A DNA stretch of 64,000 nt from Limanda limanda (GCF_963576545.1 NC_083646.1:10932991-10996990), one strand, 5' to 3'. Numbered from the stretch's first letter, positions 45,111 to 58,300 are shown. The notes: a model not told the origin generated them from the sequence alone. Made by a program: numbers and translations.

Positions 45111-45689
45111 AACCGGGCTGCTCGGCTGCCCACCGGGGGCGCGAGAACAAAAGGCAAAGTGCACGGAGCTCAGATACAAAGCCCGGTCACGCAGGAATCA
45201 TGAGACCGGCTCAGTGGGTGGCAAACAAACGGGGAGACCTCCTTAATTTTTCATCAGCTATGTCTAATCTTCACAGTACAAATCCCAGTCTGGAATTCAA
45301 CAAGTTCTACATTCAAAGTCCGGGACCATATTTGTAAATCCACTTTACATTGATGGTTTTAAATTGGAACGCAGGGCAGGAGTTTCAGGATTTCATATTA
45401 AGTATTTAACTTATTGATTTGTACTGTTTCGGTACTTTTTGCAGCTTTATCATTATCGTTGCCTTTTGCTTTTCGTTTGATTATTCAGGCCAATGAATCA
45501 CATCAGTGACGTTGTGTACTCGAAAGCTCACCAAATTTGTATGCATTACGGATACAAATGGGCGTGGTAAATGGCTCAACAATTGGCTAAAACGCAGGAC
45601 CCTGAGTTTGTTTCCACCCATCTTCACCGAAATCAGCCCACACCTGTATCACGACCAGACTAACGAAAGGTCTTCAGGAGCATTAGGAA

Positions 45690-46700
45690 AAGCGCAACAG
45701 GAAGACGGCCATTTTGGATTGAGTGGCCACTTGAGCTTTCATCAGATCAATTTCAAATTCGGTGAGTGTCATCTCAACAACATTAAAGTTATAGTTTTCG
45801 TCACACGGTGTGACCGTGGCTTCAAGTTTTGATGATTCGCCATCAAAACACAAGATTGTTGTATCTCAGACATACATGGTCCAATTGACTCCCAAGACAC
45901 CAGGCTAAGACAAGAGTCTTAGCCTGGTGACATCTTCACAAAAATCATGAATTAAAATCACAGCGACCCCTGGTGGCAACAAAAAATGTCTTGTTTTTTG
46001 CACCGAAACCATGTCGAACTTTGTTAGAAGGGCCTTAATACATTGATGATGAAGTCTTATCCAAATAAGTTTTCGTCGAACACCATGTTAGTGGCGTCAA
46101 ATTTCAACAAGTCGCAGCGACACACGAAATTGCTGTTACTTCGGTGTACTTTGTTCAATCTCCCTCGAACTACATGTGTGTAACAACCCCCTCCCCCCCA
46201 AATTAGCTGAATAGCGCCCTATAAAAAGCAGCCCTAGCACCATGATTGACCGACATGTACAAAAATCAGTAGCGACATGTGTCATTTCATTAGAAAAAAA
46301 AAAACCCTCTTGTATCGATATGTTAGGCCTAACAGGAAGTCCGCCATTTCAAATTAAGTGGCCATTTTTGACCATTTACACATGTGATCTTCTGGCCAGG
46401 GTTTTGACAAACTCCTCCTCGAGCTTTCATAAGATACACTTTGAATTCAGTGAGTGTCATCTCAACTCCATGGAGATAAAAATGATTACGGTTAGGGTTA
46501 GGTTAGCATCTTGAGTGTACGTCACACGGTCTGACCGTGACGTGGCGTCGAATTTTGAGGATTCGCCAAAAAAGAGTGATTCAATCTATCTTCTCAGTGA
46601 ATTGTCCAATCAGCCTCAAACCTCTTTCACGTGATCAGAGTCCCGGCCTTCACAGCTACATATGTCAATATTACCTCAGGGTCATAGCGCCACCTACTGA
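45690..46700 (+). repeat. Two diverged direct copies of a dispersed repeat unit
   Basis: Unit 1 (45700-45890) and unit 2 (46325-46625) share GGAAGNCNGCCATTT, AAGTGGCCA, GAGCTTTCAT, AATTCNGTGAGTGTCATCTC, GTCACACGGTNTGACCGTG and GATTCGCCA in the same order. Related short blocks (CAGCGACCCCTGGTGGC, CATAGCGCCACCTACTG) lie between and after. No coding frame; family not named. Confidence 0.6.
45898..45929. repeat. Perfect 14-bp inverted repeat with 4-base loop
   Basis: CACCAGGCTAAGAC, then AAGA, then GTCTTAGCCTGGTG, inside the repeat block upstream of slc2a3. Confidence 0.95.
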
Positions 46701-49700
46701 GTTACAGTTCTTACCTGAATAAACATGTCAAATATAAAGTCTCTGATCCAATTATATGTCCATCTAGTGTCTTCTTCCTCTTCTTTGATCCCTGTTTTCC
46801 TTTTTGACATATCAAAGACCGTCAAATAAAGTGACTTAAAGGGGTTAGTATTAATGGATCAAAGGCAATGCCTTTGACCTTGCAATGTAGGAGATAACTT
46901 GACGCCACCCGCCAATAACCCAAACAAAGAAGAAGTTTTAGTGTAAAAACAACTTACAAGATGTGAAAGAAAGTTTATAACAAGACCTTACAAATTCTGA
47001 TTTCACTGAGAAAACACTGCTGCCAATCCTACCAAAACATTTTTGACCAACTGCATGAGAATAAAAATATGATTCATCTATTTTGCCAGTAAATTATATT
47101 CCCAAACAAAAAGCATTAGTTAATGGTGGATTTGCTTCCCAAGTTGCCAAAACCATTGAAAAGCCACTGAATGACCCCTCTGTGCTGAAAGGCCCTGGAC
47201 AGTATTATGTAAACTCAGCTACTAATTGTGCAGAACTAAATGATGGATAACTATGAGTCTTGGTCTTCACAAATAAAAAAAAACCTTTCCTAACCTTAAC
47301 AACAAACTAACTGTGTCCCAGCCTTGTGAGCTGTTTTCTAGTTAAATCTGATAATATCGTGCACATTGTGAGTTCAGACATAAGTACGTCTAATATTTGC
47401 TTCCCGGTATTTCTGAGCCAAACTAATGAGGATAAGCATTTATGTTAAATACTATTTATTTTATTATTTATATTCCTGTTTTGCTGATCAACTGTGACTC
47501 CTTCGTTCAAAGAACAGCTTAGTGTATAAACAGACCGCTGACCCCAAAAGCAGGATTTTTTTTAAAATACACACAGTTGATGCCTGTAAACTCACCCCTG
47601 TGACACATTATGGGGTTCATGACGCGTTGCAGCAGAATTCAGACGAAACCTGCGTACGTGACAGGAAAGGAGTCACGATGACAACAGGAAACTCTGAACA
47701 TAAGTTTCCAGTAGATGCTCAGAGTTTGAATCACATTTTTGGACCCTTCAACTCAAAATTAACGAATGACTCTGCAGACTTGTGACCTTGAATATCACAC
47801 AATGATGACAGGATATATATTAAAATATTGTGAAGGTTCCCTTTACATACGTATCTGCTTTTAAATATCTCTAAGTCCACAATGATCAATATTTAATTGA
47901 TTCAATATTTGTATTTTTCTTAATTCAAATAAAGTTCACATTATTGAGGCCAGAAAGCAGAGGTAAGTGATTCTGATGTTTGTCATCAACATAAAAAATT
48001 AGATGAATCTGTTATTGCAGTTTCGGTCTAGTGACATCGAACATGTCGGTGTCATCTGTGAGACTCCTGTGAGATTATTTGATTCAATCTTGAAATAACC
48101 ACATCAGAAAAAAGGAAGCAACCCAGAGTGAGGATGTGCAGATGATCATGTTTCGTACCTTCAGTGTGACACAACAGTGCACCTTTTTTTTTTAATTACA
48201 CGTCTTTTTCCCATCTGTGTCCTCTGAGCTGTGTAAAACCAAGAAAAGCGATCCTGCAGCATCTCCTTCACTGACCTGTCCTGACCGAGGAAATTCAATA
48301 ATAAGACATCTGCAAAAAGCAAACCGGCTCCTATACGCTGTGAACCACCTCACAGGGATTCAGAGGAATTGACGCATTGTTGGCAATCGACTACATTTAG
48401 TTAATATCAACTTAAAATGTCTAGTTTTCATTGTCATAACACTGCAGAACTTTTGAGTCGTTTTGACGTGAGGTCTTTTGAAAGGAGTTTAACGAATGAA
48501 CTGAGGATAACAGTTACAATACGTTATTAAATAATACAATTTTTATATTAGAAGATTTCCCAGCATGCTTTGTTTGAGAGTAAACACTCTCTACTATTCT
48601 TCTTTGCACAGAACAGACCTGAGGGAAACTTGTTGTGTCTCTTTAATATATGTAAATAAGTTGCGACTCATGTGTAGTGAAGTGAAACAAACACCTGCAT
48701 GTGTATTTTGTTCTGCTCGTCTGAAAGAAGTGTTATGGAAGCAAATTAACCACAAATCTCAACATAAACCAGTGCATGAATAATAATAACGTCAACAGTT
48801 TCATCAACAACAAAAAATGAATTCAATAAAACCAACATTTGCAGAAGATTACCTGGAATTAAAACTGTATCATTTGACTGTCGCTCATTTAAAAACTGCA
48901 ACAAATAGTTTTACAGTGTAGCTGGAGGCGGCACTCTAGCATTTCAAGAGATAAAGTCAACATGTAGAGCCAGTTTCCTTCTTTGTTTGCTCACTGTCAC
49001 CATATCGTGCAGCACACAAAGATCCTCGAAGACTTTACCACCATGTCCTGTCGTCTTGCTGCAGTGACATTATTGCAATGGTCACATCTTAAATTGCATT
49101 GAACCAAAAAAGTCAAACTGCAACATTAAATCAAATAGAAACATGATAAATATGATGCCACATTTCTTTTTAGCTCAGTGAGATGTTTTGAGTGTGTTTG
49201 GTAGGTTTTGCACCTCGTGGGGGTGAGAACACGATAAACGTGCATTTAAAATAATAAGTACGTGTTACAGCAGGTTCACTGAGTTTAAAGGTAATTTGTG
49301 CAACACTGCCACCCTGTGCTTCTACTTTGCCACTGACTCATGCTGGCACAGACCGACCCTGACCTGGTACCACTCGATGCCATCCACATCTCCCTGGGAG
49401 GCACCAAAAGTTTTTGGTGACAGCTCACCCATTTCTGGTATGTTCGAGATTTTAAAACCACAACTTTGAAAGTGATTCGGTTTCAGTGGAAAGATTGAGG
49501 AGGAGAAGTCTGTTTGGTTCCCAGACCTGGCACAGAGGAAGGACTCATACCCACACAGGCATGTCAGGACATATTTTAACATAGCTGAGGTGAAGAGGAT
49601 GTTAATCAAAGAAAAATGTCAGCTTCACTATCAATCTGTTACTCAATACAATTCATTAAATCATTATAAACATGTGCCCACGTGTCTTTTGAAATTCTTT

Positions 49701-50615
49701 GTTCACAGACTCAGGGAGTTGATCTAAATATTTCATATCTTCAGAGGGTTATATCAACTTGAACAAACCACAACCTTTTGTCTTTTGGGTTTCACAAAAA
49801 ACTCAACGTTTCAAAGTCATGCAGGGACAGCCCGGTCCCTATCCAATGGCTCCACATGGTGGTTAGAAGTGGGAACGACAAAACAGGCATGCAGAGTTAC
49901 CTTGGGTGACTTTGGTGTCGGGTGTTACTTGTAGCTTACTGTTTACTGTCATCTGTGGTTTAAATATTATCTAGACTACTATGATGGAGGAAGTATGACA
50001 GTGAAAAGTAAAGACAGCTGAAGGTTCAGATGAGTGATACAGGAGGGCTACAGTTCAACTTAGGAGATAATAACTGCAATATATAATTATATTACAAATT
50101 CGGGAGCTATATACACACACACATCTGTAAACTATGTGAAATGTATGTTATAAAAAGCCAGAGATATTTCAGGCCCTTTTTTCAACCTGCAGGCGCCCAA
50201 CTGACATACCTGCTCATTTACAGAAATATTTCCAACCAGTGATGCTGCCACAGAGAGAAGTCTATTGGATTTGAGTAATTATTCCTTAATCATTAGTAAT
50301 GGCAAAGGATGAGACCATACAGCTCACTGATTCATGTAATAGTGTTATCAAGAATTTATTGGACAGTCCCAGGGTGAGTTGACAGATGAAGTTAGTTCAT
50401 GATGTGATATTGCCCTGAGACATTTCCACTTCACCTGATCCTAAACAGTACATAACAATATTAACGTCACTGGTGGACACCCAGGCCTATTCCTTGACAT
50501 AAGTCACCAATTTAAGGGAAAGTTTTGGTTTACAGAAAAGACCAATAATTAAATTCAGTACAACGAAACATTCAAATTTGATGAACATCATCTTTTTAAT
50601 TAAATCAGTGTAATA

Positions 50616-50621
50616 TTTATT
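50616..50621 (-). terminator. Likely polyadenylation signal of cox6b1
   Basis: AATAAA on the minus strand, 205 bases beyond the cox6b1 stop codon, in AT-rich non-coding DNA. It is the first canonical signal downstream. Confidence 0.5.
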
Positions 50622-50824
50622 AACGTTATCGACGCTGGAGAAGAGATTGAAAACAAACGTCAGATCTTGGACTTGCAGGGTAAAAACATGTGCGTGTTTA
50701 TAGTTTAAGTTACATCAATGATGATGATAGCCGGTTGAACATATCATTACACTCCAGAGATAAAAGTGTCGGTAACAGAATGTCCTGCAGGTGACTGTCC
50801 TGATCCATCAACAGTTTGGAGAGT

Positions 50825-52361
50825 TTAGATCTTCCCAGGGAAAGATCCATTTTCTATCTGGTCGTCCCATTTAGCAACCTGAAGAAGACGAGAGGAAAAT
50901 ATCAGCCGCATGACAGGAAATCTCCAGCTACAGCAGAAGCATTGAATTATATTCACAGTGGTTTCATGTCATTACAGTCTTTCAATAATGGAGATCTGAG
51001 CATGGAAGTTTATTCTTCTCCCCAGGAACAGTATGTGTGTCACAGCTGTTGCATGTAATGTAACAGCGAGAAGTTCTCAGTGCAGCAGTGATACTTTTTG
51101 GTCTCAGTGAAGATGTGATCAGGAACACCAAGTGAAAAAACATATAAAGTGTATTTCTCTCAGAGTCCTTTAGCACAGGCAGGTTAATGTGAATCTCAAA
51201 TGACCAAGACCCGACCTTGGGAGAGCAATAAGTTACACAAAAACAAGATATACAATACAATTACAAACAGTGCACTGAACAGCAAGAAGCATAAAATGGG
51301 ATTGGCTATCCAGTGCCAACATTCAGTGTGTGCAGAGGAAAGTGTTAGATTCCCTGTAAGGTCACCTGTTCCACCAAATTCAATGTGGACATATTTAACA
51401 CATCAACACATTTGAACATTGTGTAATAGTTACCGGAAGTCTCCCCCATACTTAAGCTTATTTTCCTAAAGCAGTTTAAAAAAGGTAATTTAACACTAGA
51501 TTGGCTTTTTAAGACAGATCCATCTGAGGGAATCTTACCCAGCTCATGGGACAGAGGCTCTTGTAAACCCTCATGTACCACTGGCAGGGAGTCAGATCCT
51601 GGCCTTTGGCATCCAGGGCCTTGTTGCACCTGTGGTAGTCTGGAGGAAAACAAAAAGCATAGAACAGTAAGAATCACATGATGTTCACAGTAATAAAACA
51701 ATGGTTTTATTATAACAAAGCTGCTGAGATCTAAGGACAGCAGCATAGGAACACTGAGTCCTGCCAGAAACGGAGAACCAACTCAGAACTTGTCTTATTG
51801 TCCGGATTTGTGAACTTGATTGGCAAGATCTATTCGGATAAGATCAAACCTCTATTTGGAAGTTGTCTTAAACTATCTGACCTTGTGAGGACAAAACAAC
51901 CAGTAACATAATCTTTTGTTGCAGGCTGGTAAAATAAAGTACTTTAAAGAGGCATTTGTGAAAGTGTATTATTTAATACTACAAATGTGATTTAGAGATC
52001 ATACGTTTCACCGGGATGACGGCTATCTTTGAAATTGAACATGTATATCAGATGTTAAAAATCGACACGATACTGACTGTTCAAATGTTAACAATGATTC
52101 CAACACAATAACTACAACCTATATATAAACAAGTTTAAAAAAATTGCACCAAATGACTTTATTATGAACATTAAAGATATTGCAGGTTTATATTTATGTT
52201 AACAAAGCCCAGTTATCATATTATATCTGATGTGTTAAAAATGTGTGGTCCTCACCCAGGTAGTTCTGGAAGCAGTTACGGGTCTGGTTGGTGTTGGGGA
52301 ATCTTGCGTCAAAGGGAGCAGTCCTGTAGTTCTTAATCTTCTCTTCGATGGTGTCAGACAT
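50825..52361 (-). CDS. cox6b1: Cytochrome c oxidase subunit 6B1 (cox6b1)
   Basis: Small twin-CX9C subunit on the intermembrane-space side of respiratory complex IV. Exons: 52256-52361, 51539-51639, 50825-50878; phases match and give 86 residues, the same length as human COX6B1. The protein opens [20 protein letters not shown]. The four cysteines of the fold are present: C30 in [10 protein letters not shown]40 in YHRCNKAL, then TPCQWY and KSLCPMSW, giving the CX9C and CX10C spacing of this family. It ends GSFPGKI as in mammals. Initiation at 52361 is the first ATG after the CACAG acceptor near 52411; a non-coding first exon probably lies at about 52820-52890. The AATAAA at 50616-50621, about 205 bases after the stop, is the likely polyadenylation signal. 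Tissue-type 6B2 cannot be strictly excluded, but the fit to 6B1 is very close. Confidence 0.95.
50879..51538 (-). other. cox6b1 intron, nothing further seen
   Basis: 660-base AT-rich intron before the last exon; no element recognised. Confidence 0.6.
51640..52255 (-). other. cox6b1 intron, nothing further seen
   Basis: 616-base AT-rich intron after the ATG exon; no element recognised. Confidence 0.6.
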
Positions 52362-52897
52362 TTTTAAATCAGCCTTACACTCACACACGTGTAGACGAGA
52401 CTGTGAAGAAAAGAACAGGGTCGATCAACGAGGAGCTGCTTAGTGAACTGTAAACCTCAAGTGTAACACAAGGCTCCACGTTAGCTGGCTAAGCTACATT
52501 CAGCGTTATAAGCATCACATTTATCACTGTTTTAACAAAACTCATTATTTCCTTGACAACGTGGGTACGTATAAATATGTGCGGACGGAATCACACTTTT
52601 AAAACAGCAATACAGCCATGTTGTTAGCTGTGATTACAAGTTAGCTATTAGCTCCAAGCTAACATGCTAACACAGCTCGCGGCCCTTTTTGGCTAACACG
52701 CTCAAAACCGCCAGACTATTCTAACATTTTGTTGGATTAAAACACAGGAGAGTTTACATGAAAGAAGAGTTACTGGTCGCCAGCACGATACGAACAGAGG
52801 TGTGGGAGTAGCAGGCAGCTAACCTTGGGTCGCTGGTAGCCGTGTCCTCTTCGGGGTTGTCCTTCTTCGCGCAAAGGATGATGGGATATCTTCTTCC

Positions 52898-52919
52898 TGA
52901 CGTTTCATTGACCGGAAGT
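52898..52919 (-). promoter_or_regulatory. ETS (GABP/NRF-2-type) and CRE-half motifs in the cox6b1 promoter
   Basis: The minus strand reads ACTTCCGGT (52919-52911), a consensus ETS/GABP site, followed by AACGTCA (52904-52898), a CRE half-site. Both lie just upstream of the probable non-coding first exon of cox6b1, whose donor may be the CAAG-GTTAGC at about 52824. GABP (NRF-2) sites are typical of nuclear oxidative-phosphorylation genes, so the placement is meaningful. There is no TATA box. Start-site position is inferred. Confidence 0.55.
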
Positions 52920-55324
52920 ACGGACCGTCCGTCGTTTAACCTCTGATTTCTTATTGCTAACACAAATGATAAATGATGACGTTGAAATATATTAATGCAA
53001 AAAAATGCATAATAATATTCTAATTATGATGATGAGCAATTTGTAGGTTATTAAAATATATTGTTCTGTATTTGTTCCTTTTTAATGGAAAACACTTTTT
53101 CTCTGAGGTTCAAAGGTAGTTTCCCTCCTCAGAATCATATTGTGGGAAGTAACATGTTCACAATTAGTTTTCTCTTGAACAAAAAAAGAATGAAACAAAT
53201 CATATTTATTATGACACCATATCAATAATCATGTCAATATCATTTCTATCAATAGCATCAGGCTTATAGGAAAAGTCCAATATACATCAATGTCAGAGGA
53301 TGTTTCTGCTTCAGATGACTTCATTTTCTCTTTCATACTTCCACTTTCACACAAAGACAATCACGTGTAGGATTGTTCAGCCTTGGCTGAGGTATTACTT
53401 CTATTGTTATTATGTTAACTAATGTTTATTGCACTAATCTTAATTTCACTTAATCAAACATTTATTGTTAATATTTTACAACACCTCAGAGTAGACCTAC
53501 ATTCTGTATTTGACTTTTGAAGCTGAATTACATTATTACATAGCAGCATCTATTAGGTTTGCTGGATATATCAGTCAGTCTGTTGTTACTGGGGGATTAA
53601 TCGCTCAAAAAATATAATTGATACACCTAATTTAATGTACTGGTTCTGACAATGAGCACTAACAATAATGCAGTGCAAATGTTATTTTTAACATTTGAAT
53701 GGACTGTTTATTTCTCTTTCAGGGAACAGCACACCGAAAAATTTGAATTAATGGGGGAGCCTTTAAAATGAGACAAATCTATTGGTGTGTTATGACACAC
53801 TTAGTCTAGCAATGGGAGAATCGAGTCACCTTACTGGGACACGGCGACAGTCCCCTTTCTCTTTCCATCGCCATTTTCCTGTTGAAGTCCAGGTCAAAGA
53901 TCGCAGGTGCGTCCTCGAGTTTCCTGTCTCGCTGTGTCCACTTCCTTCATCCTCTTTCCAGCAAAACTTCTCGCTGGGCAGTTTAATGTGGGATGTCTGA
54001 TGCACTGTGATTGTAAAACAGAACAAAGCACTGGATTTAAATGTTCTCGATTGATGTAATTAAACTTTATCATGATGTAAATGTGATCCCACATTTCTGT
54101 TTATCCACCCAGGCCACAAACAGATGTACAGATTGCTTTGTGGTGTTCAGTACTGTACATAATATTCCCAACATGGTCACATATGTGTGTAAATTTACCC
54201 TTCACTTGCTTTCCACCAATGTCTCCCTCTCTCGCTCTCTCCTGCTCTCTCTCTCTCTCAGCCAGGATATAGGTGTTGTCCACTGCAAAGGAAGGAAATT
54301 CTGTCACTTAGAACAATGGGCCTGTTTCTCTATCTATAGACCCAGAGAGCCTGAGAGCCAGGGAGAGCGAGGGCCGCACAACTTGTCCCGTTAGAAAGAA
54401 AAGAAAAAGGGAATCTACTCAAAAGAAATGGAGAATTAGAAACGGGCATGTGTGTGTAGATGGGTGAGACGGGTTTAGGCCTTTGAAAAATGGAATTTCA
54501 TCGAGAGGAGAAGGAAACACATCAGGGTACTGGATTACTGTGAGCTGCGTATTAGCATTCAGGTAACGAAGAATAATCATAACACGCCATAGAGGGATCA
54601 GAAGTATCTGTGGGTAAGTGGAATTTATAGCATCATACCTATAAGCACTTGACTTTCCTATTTGTATCACTTTAATTTCATGGTTTATCAAATTATGTTT
54701 TGGAACAACATTCAGGATGTTCCGAAACATAATTTGATAAACCATGAAATAAGTAGGAACCATGCACTTTTCCGTGTTGGGATTTTAGGTGTGGACAAGC
54801 ACGTCAGGATATGACAAGATTTTCAGTCTTAACTGAGATTAACTTTGAAAAGGTGATATTTTACTAAAAGAATACAACGATTTCCTTTAGATTCCACTTT
54901 TTAAAGGCAAAAAAACAAGTGTGGTCCTCAGGTATTGGTTGTAATAAATGTAGAAGGAACTATGAGAAAGGGACAGGCACTAACCCGTGCAGTGGGTTTT
55001 TCCCTGCCACTGCGACAGCTGGACTCAAGTCCCACTAAACATGCTTCCTGTTTGAGAACAGGGGAATACACACTTGGATTTTCAGCGGCTGATTGGGCGG
55101 GAGGTCGGGTTGATTTGTTTACTGTTTGTTCTCGTGTGGACAACCAGCTGTAGGTATCCTGTTGATATTATTGATGGTGACTTCATTCTATTGTTTTATT
55201 GTTTCGATGCTGGCATTGCTGCAACAGATTCCTGAGAGGAAGATTCAAGGAACACGACATTCACCTTATATGTTGACATACTGCAGGTGATTGAATTGAA
55301 AAAACAAATTGCTCCTTCATCTCT
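52920..55324. other. Divergent intergenic region between cox6b1 and rasip1
   Basis: Holds the upstream side of the cox6b1 promoter and the unseen promoter and 5' UTR of rasip1. A short CT-rich stretch is at 54220-54260 and a long hairpin at 54675-54750. Open frames near 53.8-54.4 kb have no family likeness. Confidence 0.55.
54675..54750. repeat. 33-bp inverted repeat with 10-base loop and one mismatch
   Basis: Left arm 54675-54707 begins ATTTCATGGTTTATCAAATT; right arm 54718-54750 ends AATTTGATAAACCATGAAAT. They pair over 33 positions with a single T-G mismatch, which would be a G-U wobble in RNA read from the plus strand. Lies between cox6b1 and rasip1. Nature unknown: transposon foldback, template-switch product or hairpin RNA. 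Confidence 0.95.
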
Positions 55325-55333
55325 ATGTGTCAG

Positions 55334-58300
55334 ATGGAGGGGCCTGGCAGTCCTCGCTTAGGAAAGCTCCATTTCCCAGTGGGTCTGTGGATCAACTCGC
55401 CCAGGAAACACTTCGCCAAGCTAGGTGGTCGCTGGCCCAGCGCTATCTCTGTCAAGTCAGTCTGAAGTTCTCACATTTGTGTTCCTGTTTTCTTCTACAT
55501 CTCACATACTCGGTGTCAGGTTAAGCAACCCTCATGCCAGCTATTGTTTAGGTAGAATTCGGTGCCTGATACGTATTGTTGAATGAACAGTTTATGCTCT
55601 GATGCCATCTTATCTTACTTCCACTGTCATTAGTATCCTTTCAACCTTGTAACCTTTCCCTGTTTTATTTTAGGCCTTGTTGTTTGTCAGTCATAATTCA
55701 CAGCTGACTGGTCCCTTCCTCTCTCCTTCCTCTCCCCTGCATCTGTCTTCCCCCTCCTCTGTTGTTACCAGGTCGACCACCAGCTCTGACGCAGCCTCCC
55801 TCCACGAGGCCACCTCTGCCCCTTCCTCTTCCCTTTCTAACTCCACCCCCTCGCTGGCTTCCCCTGCCCCATCCCCGTCTCCCTCCCCGGCCTTCCTCAG
55901 GCCGCGGCCTGCTGGGACCCAGTCTCGCACAAAACGCCTTTCCCATCTCTTTCTGCGGGGGCGCTCCAACAGCGACCGGGACCGAGCAGTGGGGGAGAGG
56001 GAGAGAGAGCTTTGGGCACATTCGGCTGCACCGTCCTCCCACCACTACTTGCCCCCTGCTTCCTCCTCTGCCCCTGGTCTGATCAAGATTTATGGGGATG
56101 CCCTGTCCAGTGGAGCCAACTATCGCTCCCTGCTGGCCAACATCCACTCTACAGCCAAGCAACTCATAGCCCAGGTCATCACACGCTACACTGAGAGAGA
56201 GAGGGAGGAAACAGATGATGCAGGTATGACAAGGATGTTTCTTCTCATTTGGACCTCTGCTGTAATCCATTCTTTGGACCTGTCTGCTCAAGAATTTTAG
56301 AGCCAATTGAAAGTGACTTATTCTAATCATAAACAGGAGTGCTACAGAAAAATAATTACCCTTCCCCTCTTCCTCACTTCCTCCATTACCTTCTAGTTCT
56401 CCAGAAACACATCCCCGAGGACTTCCTATTGTGTGATGTCATTGGAAAGCCCATCCAGCAGCCAGATGGAGCTTTCAAATGGGAGACAGAGTGCCGGAGA
56501 AATGTTGCCCCATGGGAATGTCCCTTGTTGTTAGTGGACATGTGGCGGCCTAAGGACGGATTTGAGCGGCGCTTTGAAATCCAAAGGAGGGAAGACTATG
56601 AGAGGGAAGAGAAGGAGAGAGAAAGGGAACGGGAGAGGGAGGGAGAGAACTGCCAAGGTATGTACAAGACTCAACACACAGGTATGTGACTCTCCATGTG
56701 GTCAAACTGACCACAGCGCTGCTTGTGTGCCTGGACAACAGGTGTGCGCTGGCGGCGGAGCAGGATGTCATCAGGAGGCGGGCCGGAGGAGAGCGAGCGT
56801 GGTCACCGCGCAAGGAACTCGGAGCTCAGGAGAAGCATCAGCGACATGAACCTGAGTCTGCGGCGTCGCCAGGGCAACCATGTCAGCAATGAGCCACGTG
56901 GCTTTGGCAACCAGCCTAATAACAATGGTGCAGTGCAGGACAGGAAGAACATTGTGAGCATGATCCACCCACAACCGGGAGAGGTAAAGACCATGATGTG
57001 GTAAGGAAGCTCTGAATTAATAGAGTATAACGCCCCCCCTTCTAATCATTACCTCTTAACCTAATATTCCAGAATAGGGCGTCAAAAGTTCAATCAAAGG
57101 TTGGATGGACGAACCAGACAGTGGAGGATGAGAAAGATTACTCCAGTTCCGACCTGGAAGTGATGTCACAGAGTTTGATCCTTCCACCCACAGACCGGCC
57201 CTACTTCCTGTTGCTGCAGGGTTATGATCAGTGCAAGGTAGGACACGCCGACAGATGATATCACACACACAAATACTCAACAAACAACACCAACGCACAC
57301 GTACACTATGTAAACACATGAACACAGGGGGAAACACACCAATGTGCACATATTGCAAGGTGCACCCTCTAAGTGGCCCAGCTGCAAACAGAGAGGCATG
57401 TTGTGGAGGATTTGTGAGGAGATACACGTGTGCACACGAAGTGAACATGACATCATACCTGCATGTCTGTAATCGCAGCATACCATCAGGGTTTCCATCT
57501 CTCTACGAGCCTCTCCCATTCAGCAGCCAGCACAAAACAGCCTCAGATCAACACAATGCCCCAACAACCTCTCCATCCAACGCACAAATAGCCCCTGTGT
57601 GCATCACTCCGTCTCACACAATGACCTCACACAGGTTTCCATTGTAGCAACCTGTGACACACTTCATTCCTTATCGACATCATTAACATCTGATGGAAGA
57701 TTGATATAAGTCGAACCACTGCAAAGATAACAGACCTCCCTGACTTTCTGCTCCTCTCCACTGTGTGTGTTTTGTCAAGGATTTTGTTTTGTACATCATG
57801 GCGGGACATACGCATGTGTTTGGAAGAAAGCCCACAATGAGAGAGAGAGAGAAGGATAGAGAGAGGGAGAGGAAAGGGAAGAGGCCTCTGAAGGTGGACA
57901 CATTCCTCTCTGCTCCTGACCTTTTGGCTAGACATTTACTAGTGAGGAGAGACTCAGCTGTTCCTGACGCGCCCACCGGACAAGGTACTAACAACGTCAG
58001 CTCAGAGGTCTCCTCAGACTTTGTGTCTGACAAAATTCCAAACCAAGCAGTTTTACTATACTTCCACATGATGTGTGAAACTGAAAATGAAGATCATTTC
58101 TAGCAGTGATTGATGTATTCGAACCTGAACTTTTCTCATTTAATTCCAGCTTTGATGCGGCCCTTCAGGGGAGGTGCAGTTACACACAACGGAGTGGCCC
58201 TTTATAGGGAGGCCATCCTAAAGCCTGGGGATGTGATTGGTCTTGGGAACCACTTCCTCTTCCTGTACCGTGACCCCCGGGTCACCCCAGCTCCGCCGCT

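Larger units (their letters stand above)
44068..50615. other. Region between slc2a3 and cox6b1, 6.5 kb
   Basis: Contains the slc2a3 5' region (to about 45200), a repeat block at 45690-46700 and otherwise AT-rich sequence with no convincing frame up to the cox6b1 3' end. Confidence 0.6.

Noticed and set aside
44925..45179. Frame with a poly-Gln run upstream of slc2a3
   Set aside because: The Gln run is the CAG repeat; the rest has no family likeness and overlaps the probable slc2a3 promoter.
53782..54394. Frames near 53.8-54.4 kb as an upstream rasip1 exon
   Set aside because: None joins in phase to the 55334 exon with likeness to the RASIP1 N-terminus.
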